Source of the DNA: Pomphorhynchus laevis
Lineage: Eukaryota > Acanthocephala > Palaeacanthocephala > Echinorhynchida > Pomphorhynchidae
Direction of reading: 5' to 3'
DNA length: 64,000 nt
Assembly: GCA_012934845.2 (NCBI GenBank)
Contig: WNNJ02000860.1
Coordinates: 62,001-126,000 of the forward strand
Part shown: positions 29,343 to 39,410 of the stretch, piece after piece
How positions within the stretch are numbered: the first letter of the stretch is position 1
Layout: the number at the start of each line of letters is the position of its first letter
Notes under the pieces: model-generated
Seen by the model: the letters and a program-made list of their open reading frames with translations, nothing else
Databases searched by the model: none
What the model was told of the DNA's origin: nothing
Made by a program: the position numbers and the translations under genes

Positions 29343-30785
29343 TTGATTATTTAGTCCACCTTTATAATACAATTTATTTTTATAAAATAAAAAAATTGAA
29401 ATTTAAAATAAAATTCAAATACTCCGTAGTGACGTTCAAATTTGGTAATATAAAATTCATAAGTTTACAGCCCAACATAATATATCAAAATGTATGCTTA
29501 CCAGAGTTCGGTCGAAATATCTCTTAATAAATTACGAGTCTCGGGGCTTGTGTATCCAGAAGAAGAAAAAAAAACTAGTTGATATAAAAATGATTGTTCC
29601 ATAATTCAAATCCATATTATGTTTATCCTCTCACTGTACAAATACCACCTAAATCGTCCAGCTAGCGCTTTTCCGAATTTAATATTTGATAGTTTTATTG
29701 AGCCAAAGTGATAATCTCGTCTGTCATGCATGAACAACTGCCTCTACTTTCTCGTGAGATGTTTCTTTTATGTTCAATGCGAATCTGTATTTTAAGTTTA
29801 TTTGCTACGGATATGACTTTATTAACTGCAAAGGGTTCTTAAGGGTTCTTAGGTTATTTAATGTTTACTCGATGAAAGTAGACACATACGCCAAGATCTC
29901 TCACATCAAGCAAATTTTTCAATAAACTTCGCAGATCAATAGTTTAAAGAATATAACCGATTACACTTTACCGAACTTTGTGACACGTTTAATTAGACGT
30001 ACTATAAAATATTCCCATAGTAATATTGATAAGATAATATATAATATAATAATTATAATATAATTAGTAATTATAATATATAAATATATTCCCATTTAAC
30101 CTACAACCACTGTACGTTAGATCACGAATTTGAATTACATCCTTAAGCCTCTATATTTAAAGTACTTATAATGAATAGTTCTTGAAACATGTCTAAATCC
30201 TAGTGATTATCTTAATAACAATATTTTCAACGGATTCACAAGATATTCGAACTTTAAAGCTTTTTTAAAGAATGTCTCATTGCATAAAAATGATCTCACA
30301 ATCATGTCATCGTTGATCTAGAAAAGATATTTTAATGGAAAAGAAGAAATTGCAAAGGCAGTCATTGCCCGTGAATCTGCGTAAAACCTTGAAATTAAAT
30401 CGAACTGCAGCCTACGGATAAAATCGCGGATCAAAAATAACTGTTGAGAGTAAGGCATAGCACTTTTATAGGCCACCAATCTTGATAAGCAAAATTGGTT
30501 AATTATTTAGTTAGTTGAATTTACCGCAAGTATAGAATGATCATAAATTAAATGAAACGATAAAGAATGAACCCCAATATCAACGCTCCTTTGCTAAAAA
30601 TGCTGTTCTATTAATCCTTTTGGAACAATTCTTGTATTTTTCTTTAGAAAAACAAATATATGTTTATATAAGAATACACATTAAAAAAATATATTTTATA
30701 TATTTAAAATAATAAAATAAATAATTATTATAAGATTTTATTTTATAAGATTTTATAAGATCTATTTTATAACATATATGTGTTC
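29343..30785. other. AT-rich region, no gene recognised
   Basis: Several A/T-rich frames of about 60 codons are compositional. No conserved motif was found on either strand. A duplicated AAGGGTTCTTA occurs near 29830. Confidence 0.45.
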
Positions 30786-30799
30786 CTGCCTCTGCATAT

Positions 30800-30925
30800 A
30801 TCAGCAGAGGCAGTAAAAGGACCGAAACACGAAATGTGGGCGTGGGCTCACTGCTGATGAGGTCCACCCACGCTGATTGTAGTGTACAGTGATGCTGATA
30901 GGATTTAAGCAACCACACGAGGATA
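30800..30925. repeat. GGACCGAAAC/CTGATGAGGTCC repeat, copy 3
   Basis: A more diverged copy: GGACCGAAACACGAAATGTG (30819), GTG-GGCT-CAC, CTGATGA (30854-30860), GGTCCACCCACGCTGATT. The short stems keep pairing with different bases (CAC-GAAAT-GTG in place of ACGT-GTA-ACGT), which hints at selection on structure in the family. A local GCCTCTGC/GCAGAGGC palindrome precedes it (30788-30812). Confidence 0.65.
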
Positions 30926-32002
30926 ATATCAAACCGACCAGTGAAGAATAGCGGCTCGTGTATGCAATATCCACAATATATATGTGTTATTTAAACAATA
31001 TTTATTTTACTTAAAGTATAAATCACTTTAATAAATGAGTATATATATCATATATATAATATATACATTAATATATACTTTATATATACTTAATATACTC
31101 TATGAGTAAATTTTTTAAGATTTGATTTTTTTTTAAATATTGAATTAATTAAAAATGAGTATCTTCTTTAGTAAATGTCGAATAAAAGCAACATAACATA
31201 AAAGCGTGTAATATTATACAAAATATATTTATTAATGCATTTTTTATCAACTGATGAGTTATTTATCAACTGAAAATAATATATCATAAGACCTAATTAG
31301 CCAATATAATCAAGATTCACCTACACAACGTAGGTGAAAATAATTATAAATAGCTAGTTCATATAGTGATTTCATAATATTACAGTTTTGTCTCAATCAG
31401 GGTATGATCATAATATTATTTTTAATAATTTTTCTTATCTTTACGTCATGTATTAGTAGTTATTTAATTGGTCTTGCTTTATATCTGCGATGTTGTCATT
31501 TGTTGCCTTTTCACCTACACAACGTTTCGATGTTTTATCTAACAAATGTTACTTTTATGTAGTTTGCTGTATTTTTTGAATTTTACAAATTTTGTAACTT
31601 GAAGCAGCTTGTATGTGACGATCGAAAATTTGAATTTGGTTTAATGCTCCCAACCTTCTTATCTTCAGCAAATGAAAGTGTGAACTTTGTAATTGCAAAT
31701 TTCGATTTGAAATCTTATAAAAAATGTAAACAAATGGTATAACTTAATCTATAAAAGTATTTAATATAAATCTTAAAATATATCATAAATATACTTCGTT
31801 ATATATTAATATTTTAATATATTATATTAATATATTTACATATATATTATATTTTATAAAAATATTAATATTTTATAAAAAATATTCAAAATATTTTCAG
31901 ACTTTTAGCGATTATCAAATAATAAATTGCTTCATAAAACATAAACAAATAATTAATTATATATTAATTAACAATTAAATATTAATTAAGGTTTATTAGA
32001 TA
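30926..32002. other. AT-rich region with one perfect hairpin
   Basis: Mostly A/T. TTCACCTAC (31316-31324) pairs with GTAGGTGAA (31330-31338) around ACAAC. TTCACCTACACAACGTTTCG occurs again as a single strand near 31509. CTGAAGATAAGAAGGTTGGG on the minus strand near 31660 resembles Penelope-type termini but is too degraded to call. Confidence 0.5.
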
Positions 32003-32365
32003 ATATGATGGCAAACTCAAAGTTTTCAAAAATAATAATAAAAATAATAATCGTATTTTTTATTTTATTAGAATTTTTTATTTTCTTTATTTTTGTTATA
32101 TTTTTATATTTTAATATGTTAATATATTTAAAATAAATTATTAATAATAACTTTAGACTTTCGATAAACTTCTCCATGGCCGGTCCCAAGGCCGTGCTGA
32201 GAAAGGAGGAGGGTCCAAATGGATACAGAAAATGCGGACTCGGTAACGAAGCGGAACAAACGCAGAAGAAAAAAGAATGCTATCATTTGCCATCATGTTA
32301 TATGATGGCAAACTCAAAGTTAAAAAAAATAATAATAATCGTATTTTTTGTTTTCTTTATTTTTC
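32003..32365. repeat. Direct duplication around a GC-richer segment
   Basis: TATGATGGCAAACTCAAAGT followed by AAATAATAATAA and TCGTATTTTTT occurs at about 32006 and 32301, 295 bp apart. Between them lies a GC-richer block (32171-32290) with a plus frame beginning MAGPKAVLRKEEGPNGYRKC. I do not recognise this and it may be chance. The arrangement resembles a local tandem duplication. Confidence 0.55.
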
Positions 32366-32432
32366 AGTCATCTTCCAAGTTGCCATTATGTTGATGGCGT
32401 TATGAATGCATGGTTTCGGTAGTGGAAAACAA

Positions 32433-32625
32433 TTAATCTAATCCACCATCTTCACCAACAATCTTTTGGCGTTTGATTGAACTTATCCTGATTGAGACAA
32501 TTGGTAAAACTACTAATATTAAAAGAAGTTATATGTTATGCATAATACTAACCTGGTATTTACCTCTTTTTGAAGCGTGTCCTTTCTTTCGTTTGGAAGT
32601 ATGTCCGCTATATGTTAATGTCATT
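32433..32625 (-). other. Possible small exon pair, unassigned
   Basis: On the minus strand a frame beginning MTLTYSGHTSKRKKGHASKR (about 32625-32566) reaches a strong donor, AGAG|GTAAAT at 32563. A good acceptor (GTCTCAATCAG) lies 76 nt on at 32488, the size of a short intron. Reading across in one other frame gives ..KKRISSIKRQKIVGEDGGLD then TAA at 32433-32435. The two frames are incompatible, so which is real, if either, is unclear. It is on the same strand as, and upstream of, the scribbler-type exons. Confidence 0.25.
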
Positions 32626-32630
32626 AGAAT

Positions 32631-33122
32631 TAGCTTTAAATCTAAAACAAAATATCGATACAAAATTGACGTATAAAACTTAATTTATTATAAATAAAAC
32701 ACTCGTTTAAATAGACTACTGCACCATGTCAATAATAAGGTCATTTCTGTGCTGATGTGGTTGAAATTAATATAAAATAAAATACTAATGCGAAATCCCA
32801 AAGCTCTATAATAGAGGACTCGCAATGACAAAAAAACAATTATCTTATTGATCTCGTTAATTTTCCTTCTTTCATTTTGCAAAAGTGGATACCTGGAGTT
32901 CGGGCAACTGAACATCGGCAACTGGAGTTCGGGCAATTGACAAATATGGCGTGTGAAGCAAGATGTGTGGTTAAATATCGAATTTACAAAGGCTTGAAGT
33001 TCTAATGGAAACATAATTTAGTAAGTCATAAAGACGAATGTGTAGCTATGCAAATTTTAATTTTAAGATTAATTGCAGTTAAATCACGTGGAACTTACAC
33101 TATAAAAATAATTGTAAACAAG
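32631..33122. other. Spacer with a short direct repeat
   Basis: GGAGTTCGGGCAA occurs at 32898 and 32921 within a 50-bp stretch. A minus frame of 108 codons here has no recognisable motif. No gene called. Confidence 0.4.
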
Positions 33123-34920
33123 TCACAATGAGGCATCAATCAAATTGATACAGATGTTGATGGTGGGCCAGGAGAGTTGGGCAAAATATGTGGATGTGTG
33201 GTCGAAGCGACGGAGACGAAAGAGCACTCGAACGGCGGTGTTGATTATTCGTTGTAGGGGTAGGATGATGGATTTTGGAGAATTTGCGAAAAGGCTTTGG
33301 CAGTAATAGATTTTAGGGAAAAGAAACGATGAAAGAAGATACATACAATAACGTAAGTCGATAAGGGTGCGGATACGGCAGATGTCACGGAGAATTAGGC
33401 TAGACGAGCGGACCTTGTCACGAACTAAGGGTTTAAGGGAAATGTGATCATCGAAATGGAAGCCTAGGAAAGTGAGATTGTGTACTATGGGGATGATCGA
33501 TGAAACAAAAGATACAGTGGGAGGAGATATGTTTAGTTTACGGAAGAGGATCCACATTATTTTAGACTTGTCGGGGTTTAGAACGAGATGGAGATTTGAT
33601 AGACGTTCGTAGATAGAAGAAAGACAGTTGGAAGCAGAAATGCCGATATCGTGTATGCGATGTGCGGGTGCATGAGCATAGATGAGGATGTCATTGGCGT
33701 ATTGCATGACGTTAATAAAGTAAGGTTTGAAGAGAAAAAAACAGGGGACCTAGGACTGAATCTTGTGGGTCCCCGAAAAATGGATAAGATGGGAGGATGA
33801 TGAATTAGAAGAAGCGAAAAGAACTGTCGGATAGATATGAGGCAAACTATGCTACGAAACGAGAAGAAAAGCCGTAATCATAACGAAGGCGAGAAAGGAG
33901 GACGGAGTGATCGACAATGTCGAAGGCGGAGGATAGGTCGAGGGAGATGAGAACACTATATAGAGCCTTGTCTCGAGAAATGAGTAAGTCGTTGTAAACC
34001 TGCATGCAGGCGATTTCTGTAGAGTGATTATAGCGGAAAGCGGATTGGAAAGGAGGGTACAGATTAGATGATGAGAGATAAGCGTTGATCTGTATTAAGA
34101 TGAGGCGTTCTAAGAGCTTAGAAAGAGTAGGTAGTAGTGAAATGGGGCGATAGCTAGAAGGAATGAATGCCGAGCGATTGTTTCTTTAGGAGGGGACGAA
34201 CGATTGCAGATTTCCAGTGTGAAGGGAAGATACGACTGCGGATGGACGAGTTAAACAAGGTTGTGAGAAATGGGGATATCGATGAGCATATGGATTTAGA
34301 TTTAAGTATGTGGGAAAGCATGGGATCGGCAGGTGAGGTTTTGCTGGGCAAGGACATGAGAACAGATGAGACTTCGGAAGGTGAGACAGTGAGAAGATAA
34401 AAGAGTTCCTGGGGGATGAGGATAGGCGGGACAGAGTGGGATAGAATGGAGACCGGGTTGTGAGAGTGCAACGTGGATACTTTGGTCTGGAGAAATGACA
34501 AATAGTCATGGGGATTGATGTTGCACGGCGGAGAGGAGCGAGCAAGGATTGAGTTAAAAGTAAGCCATATAATCTTAGAGTTGAATGATGTGTTGACTGT
34601 ATGCTGCCATAAGGAGTTGCATTTGGTACGTAGTAGGTGGATATGAGACAGGCGATGTGCAAGATAGGTATCATGGAAAGACAGAGTGATTTAGCGGAAA
34701 TTACGTCTGATAGTGCGGTGATAGACTCAAAAAGCATGACGGAGTCGACGCTTTGAGAGTAGGCATTAGATGTCAAACTATGGGACGCGGTGCGAGCGAT
34801 GGCGTGGGTTAGGCTTCAACAGCAAAAGAAGATCGAGAATGGATTGAGTTCAGAGTTGAAAATAAAGGTGAAATCGTGAAGAGAGGAATATGTTATTCTA
34901 GGATAGGATAGTTTCTTCCA
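33123..34920 (-). mobile_element. Family B LINE, truncated at both ends
   Basis: A minus-strand copy from the C-terminal domain (33123, no 3' hairpin or tail) back to the endonuclease-RT linker near 34800. The frame 33123-33707 starts MQYANDILIYAHAP: the YADD active-site box reads YAND, losing a catalytic aspartate. The palm GVPQGS region near 33760 is degraded. The RT fingers lie at 34154-34501 (KSAIVRPLLKKQ) with further broken linker sequence to 34776. At least four frame breaks. Confidence 0.85.
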
Positions 34921-34924
34921 TCCT

Positions 34925-35850
34925 CAAATCATTCTCTAGCTTACAATGATATCGAATATTCTTGTCCGCTAAGTCCTCTGAATACTCGTTCCATACTTCA
35001 CAACAATCACTCGATTATTACTGTCTCACTAAATTTTGGCGTACTGGTTCTTATAACCTTGCTATCCGCAGCCTACGTTCGTTCGACTTTTCTCTTGTTA
35101 ATCCGCTCGCTTCCTCGACTTATCAAAATCAAATATTTTTCGAATCATAGCGTTATCGTCGTTTTTGCATGTCTGCGTGCATCTCTAAGAAAATTTATTT
35201 CCACCCATCATTTTCCACATTTAAATTGTACCTCTCTAAATTTTCATTAATTTACCCTCTACAACTCAATTATCTACCGCCATTGTTTATCCATACGGTC
35301 TTGTCTGTCTTTTAATGAACTCGCATATTTCATAGCCAATTGCTTACTTTCTTCATTACCGCTATTCGTTCTCGGTGAATTTAACATTCGTCTAGATCGC
35401 CATCTGATTTCGTATCCGCGAAATCTGTAACTCCCCTGACCGAATTTAGCATCCATTTACTAACCAATCTCCCCCTCACATGCTCTGTAACCAATCTCCT
35501 CCACTCACAATCTTCATGACCAATATCTTACTTGCATTCTAATATTATCGCTTTTTCTAACATCCTCATTCAATATGCTTCCTCTACAATCTAGATGCTA
35601 GCTTTGATAATCACTTTCTCGTCACTCTTAATATAAATATATCATCTCCTCCTGTAACTCAATTTGACTCTTCTACTCTCATTTCTCCTTTAACTTAATT
35701 TACAACTGATATCATATTTATACTTTATAATCATTTATCAGCATCACCCTCGATCATACTATACCTCACCAATCCCGATTTCCTAAGCATTCGTCTTGTA
35801 CACATCGGCTTAACTCTGAATTGAGAATTTAAAGGGCGTTATACGTCATT
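34925..35850 (+). mobile_element. Highly degraded A/B-type endonuclease remnant
   Basis: Scattered frames match the family A/B endonuclease: YYCLTKFWRTGSYNLAIRSL (about 35012, compare DIFCLTESWH..DNLAIRRL), SLPRLIKI, and SLPLFVLGEFNIRLDRHL near 35370-35400. Beyond 35500 the match fades. It is much older than neighbouring copies, judging by the density of stops. Confidence 0.6.
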
Positions 35851-35857
35851 TGTTTAG

Positions 35858-36172
35858 AGTGTATTTCGTATTTTAAACCGTGATCACGAATCGAGGAAAG
35901 GATCAAAATACGCGGAGTGCGTTACTGATATTGAGAAATTCATATTTATTCCACTCGCGTTTACCGCTACAGGTGCTGCTGACCCAGATGCCTCGGTTCT
36001 GCTGAAGGCAATCGCTTGCTTGCAGGCTGCACGGAGAAGCATAAGTTACGCGGAAAACCTATGTGACCTGAGGCGATTCATTAGTTTCACGCTGTGTAGA
36101 CTCGCATCGCACGCGATAAGGGGACGTCGCTCGATTCAGGTTCATCCATTCTTCTTTACGGTCAATCCATAG
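35858..36172 (+). pseudogene. Transposon-associated C-terminal domain fragment (2)
   Basis: An open frame without a start codon reads VFRILNRDHESRKGSKYAEC, VTDIEKFIFIPLAFTATGAA, SVLLKAIACLQAARRSISYA, NLCDLRRFISFTLCRLASHA, IRGRRS, ending TAG. It follows the pattern HE..K...Y..R....E...F.PL.F..TGG.G......L..L...........Y......R....F.LLRSAL.CLRG.R, the C-terminal half of the same retroelement-associated domain seen at 25065-25450. Together the two fragments cover most of the domain. The family name is not known to me. Confidence 0.6.
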
Positions 36173-36269
36173 AAGGCCGACTTTTCAAGTCGGCTTTCTG
36201 ATGTCGGCCTTCATTCGACTTCAGTCGACTTCAGTCGGCCTTAAGTCGGCCTTCCGATGAAAGGAAACT

Positions 36270-37560
36270 TTCATCGAAAAGTAAATTGGATGCGACAACA
36301 AGAACTGCAATGTTTGGACTCACTTTGCCATTTCTTTCACTGACGAGGACAACGTTTCAAATCGGAATTTCCTATGCGGCTTCGGTTGTGCTGCCTTCGT
36401 AGGTAAGCTTATAAAGAATGAGCACTCAAACGGTGGACACGTTCTGGACGTAAACGAAACAGAGTTGTGCTCAATAAATGAAGTTGATGATATCTCTAAG
36501 TCGACTAGACAGCTGTTATACATGGACCATCAACAAACGACAAAATATCTTCCAAGCTATCATCGTCATCCGTTTGCTTACTAACTCATTCGTCATCTAT
36601 AAATCCCGTTCTTGAAACTTCTCGCACACACTCCTCCTTTAACTACGAATAAAACTTCCCTTAATCTTCATCTTCCTAGCAATGCAAACAGTAAAGGCAT
36701 TCATCTCGTACCTCATTTTTCATATTCATCCCCACATCTAAATACATATCATACCTCTTTCTTCTCTTCACGTACCCCTTACTCTACCTCCACCGTATCA
36801 CTTCTCAATAATTTACATTCTTCCGTCAAAATTATCTCAAGTAACATCTCCGTTCAGCCGATTCAACAAATCACTTCTGTCACACATGCTCCAACCGTAT
36901 CACCTCTCAATAATTTACATCCTTCCGCCAAAATCATCTCCAGTAACATCTCCGATTAACTGATTCAACACTCCACTCCTGTCACATATGCTCCAAACTC
37001 TCTTAAATCTTCACCTAGCACCCCTGTCATTCCCACGTTTATCTGCTCATCTCCCTCTACTCCTACCAGGTCTGCCCGTCCACCACTTCTACGTAATCAT
37101 TTTCCTTCGCGCGATCGATGTATTATCATATCTAATTTAAAGCTTTCTGAATCTGTTTCTCCTCAATGTGGCCTCGATGATGATGTATCTGTTTTCAGGT
37201 CTATCCAGACAACCATTCTTCCTAATGATAACCCATCCCTCTTCAATAACATCGCTCATGTATCATTTATTCGTTTAAACAATTCCACTAAATCCAATCA
37301 TCTTAGTCCTCCACCCAAAAAATCGTTTTCCGACATAGTTCACATGCCTCTACAGTACTCTCCCAACGTTTTAAACTTCTTAACACTTCATCTACTTGTC
37401 GTATCTTTCCTGACTGCTCATCTTCTGATATTGCCAGCTCAATTTAGATCGCATTGAGAAACATCGACGTGAAACAAACGGCGAGTCATCCTTATCTATA
37501 CGTAAAATCAACAGAAATTTTCACGTTGTACACACAAGGCCTAAAATTCGATGGCGTCCC
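36270..37560 (+). pseudogene. ORF1 of family A (third copy), broken
   Basis: The start is lost (the N-terminal segment begins KQIGCDNKNCNVWTHF-like, about 36290). FLCGFGCAAFVGKL follows, retaining the zinc-finger cysteines. The linker has the 34-residue repeat twice (SLLNNLHSSVKIISSNISVQ, SPLNNLHPSAKIISSNIS, 36800-36960), and the RRM-like and C-terminal parts (RDRCIIISNLKLSES, then INRNFHVVHTRPKIRW) extend to 37560. Stops and shifts occur throughout. Confidence 0.7.
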
Positions 37561-39410
37561 ATCTCTCCCCCTTGTCTTCTTCGCTAGTCAATCTCGCTCC
37601 TAAGCATACTTTTCGACTAAGTCTATTCAACACTCGTTCCATTCTTCATAAAGCTGATCTGCTCCTTAATATGTTCGATCAATTATCTATCGATATTCTC
37701 TGCATTACATAATCCTGGCACTCTGACTACGACGATCTTGATCCGACTGTAGTCTTTCTAAGCGTCGACTCCGTCACACTTTTCGTGTGTATAATCGCTT
37801 TCTTAAACGTTCTCCCAACTCAGTCACTCCAAATCTCCGTGATTCCTACTTTTCTCTACGCCGTTCACATCTCATTCTTATGCGTACTAAACGTACTATC
37901 TTATGGCGAAATCAACTCTAGTCTTCTTCCAACTCTAAATCTCATTAGAAAATCTTAATCTCAATTCTTCAACAATCATCTACCTCTTGTAATATAAATC
38001 CTGATGAATTTTCTTTTTATCTACAAACTAAGCTATCTAATTTACTTTCCCTACTATCCATAGCCCTCTTGTACCTCTCGTCTCTTTAAATATGTCCCTC
38101 CCAGAGCTATTCCACCTTATTCCCGTTTCGTCTGATGAAGTTTCTTCGGTTCTGCTGTCATTACCTAATAAAACCTCTCCTTATGACCAAATTCCACTCA
38201 CTTGCTTAAAAATATCTGCTCCTATATCTCACCCTTCCTAACCACATTGTTAAACTCGTCCATCCGTAGTCGTACATTTCCTTCCATCTGGAAATGCGCC
38301 ACTGTTCGTCCTCTCATCAAAAAGCAATCTCTCGACTTATCACTACCATCTTCGTGTCGTCCTATCTCACTTCTCCCAACCCTTTAAAACTCCTTGAGCG
38401 TATCGTCCTTACGCATGTTAATACATATCTCTTTACCTCCAACTTATTTCCTCCCTTCCAAGCCGCTTTTCACTCTAATCACTCTACTGAAATTTCATGT
38501 CTTTAAGTTTATAATGACTTACTCATATCGCGCCATCATAAATTATGTAGTGTCATAGTTTCTCTCGATATATCGTCTGCTTTTGACATCGTCGATCACT
38601 CGATTCTTCTCCATCGCCTTCGTCATGATTATGGCTTCTCTTTACCCACTGTATCATGGTTTTCTTCATATCTATCAAACCGTACATTTCGCGTAAATTC
38701 TAATTCTTCTCTCTCCCATCCTTCGTCCATTCCGTCCGGTGTTCCACAAGGCTCCGTATTAGGCCCTATGCTTTTCTCTCTTCTTCTTGGTGACTTGTCT
38801 TCGATTTCTCATACATTTAACTTCCATGTTATGCAATATGCTGATGACACTCTTATATGCTCATGCACCTGTTTATCGTATTCACGATCTTAGTGTTTCT
38901 GCTTCGGACTGTCTTGTCTCAATTTTCAATCATCTTTCTTCCCTTCGCCTTTCTCTGAATCCTGATAAATCTAAAATTATGTGAATCCTACCTCGACGCT
39001 TCGACTTAGAACCTCTTTCCGTATCATTAAAATCTACAATTTTTCCTATCGTTGATAATCTCGTTTTCCTAGGCTTTCATTTCGACAATCGACTTTCACT
39101 TAAACCTTTAGTTAGAGATAAAGTACGCTCATCTACCTTGATACTCCGCAATCTCCGTCAAGTTCGTATATTGATTGATTTACCTTCTTGTATGACTCTC
39201 ATATTTTCTCTCATTTTTTCTAGACTCGATTATTGTCTTAGTCTATTTTCCAACTCACCTAATCTTCTTCCTTTACAACGCAGCCGTGCGAGTTCTCCTC
39301 CGTCTTCGTCGTTTTCATAATACATCCCACCATCTTGTTTCTCTTGATTGTTCTACCATTTATTATCGTGTTCAAATTCGTAGTCTTATCATTGCTTGTC
39401 GCCTTATAAA
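37551..39410 (+). pseudogene. ORF2 of family A (third copy), with endonuclease deletion
   Basis: After the start region (SLVNLAPKHTFRLSLFNTRS) the sequence reaches ILCIT and then jumps from the DDL codons straight to the linker (SKRRLRHTFRVYNRFLKRSP). That is an internal deletion of roughly 0.8 kb of endonuclease. The RT fingers (KCATVRPLIKKQ), VSLDISSAFDIVDHSILL (about 38570), GVPQGSVLGPMLFSLLLGD (about 38740), a YADD box with a downstream one-base loss (38838), and the thumb follow. Five or more breaks. Confidence 0.8.

Noticed and set aside
32176-32394. Plus frame MAGPKAVLRKEEGPNGYRKC as a possible secreted or host peptide
   Set aside because: Its second half is poly-A/T sequence shared with the duplication at 32006, no splice sites support it, and the first 40 residues match nothing I know.
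33123-33707. Possible intact RT in the minus family B copy
   Set aside because: The active-site box reads YAND, the frame starts at the palm, and the upstream region is broken.
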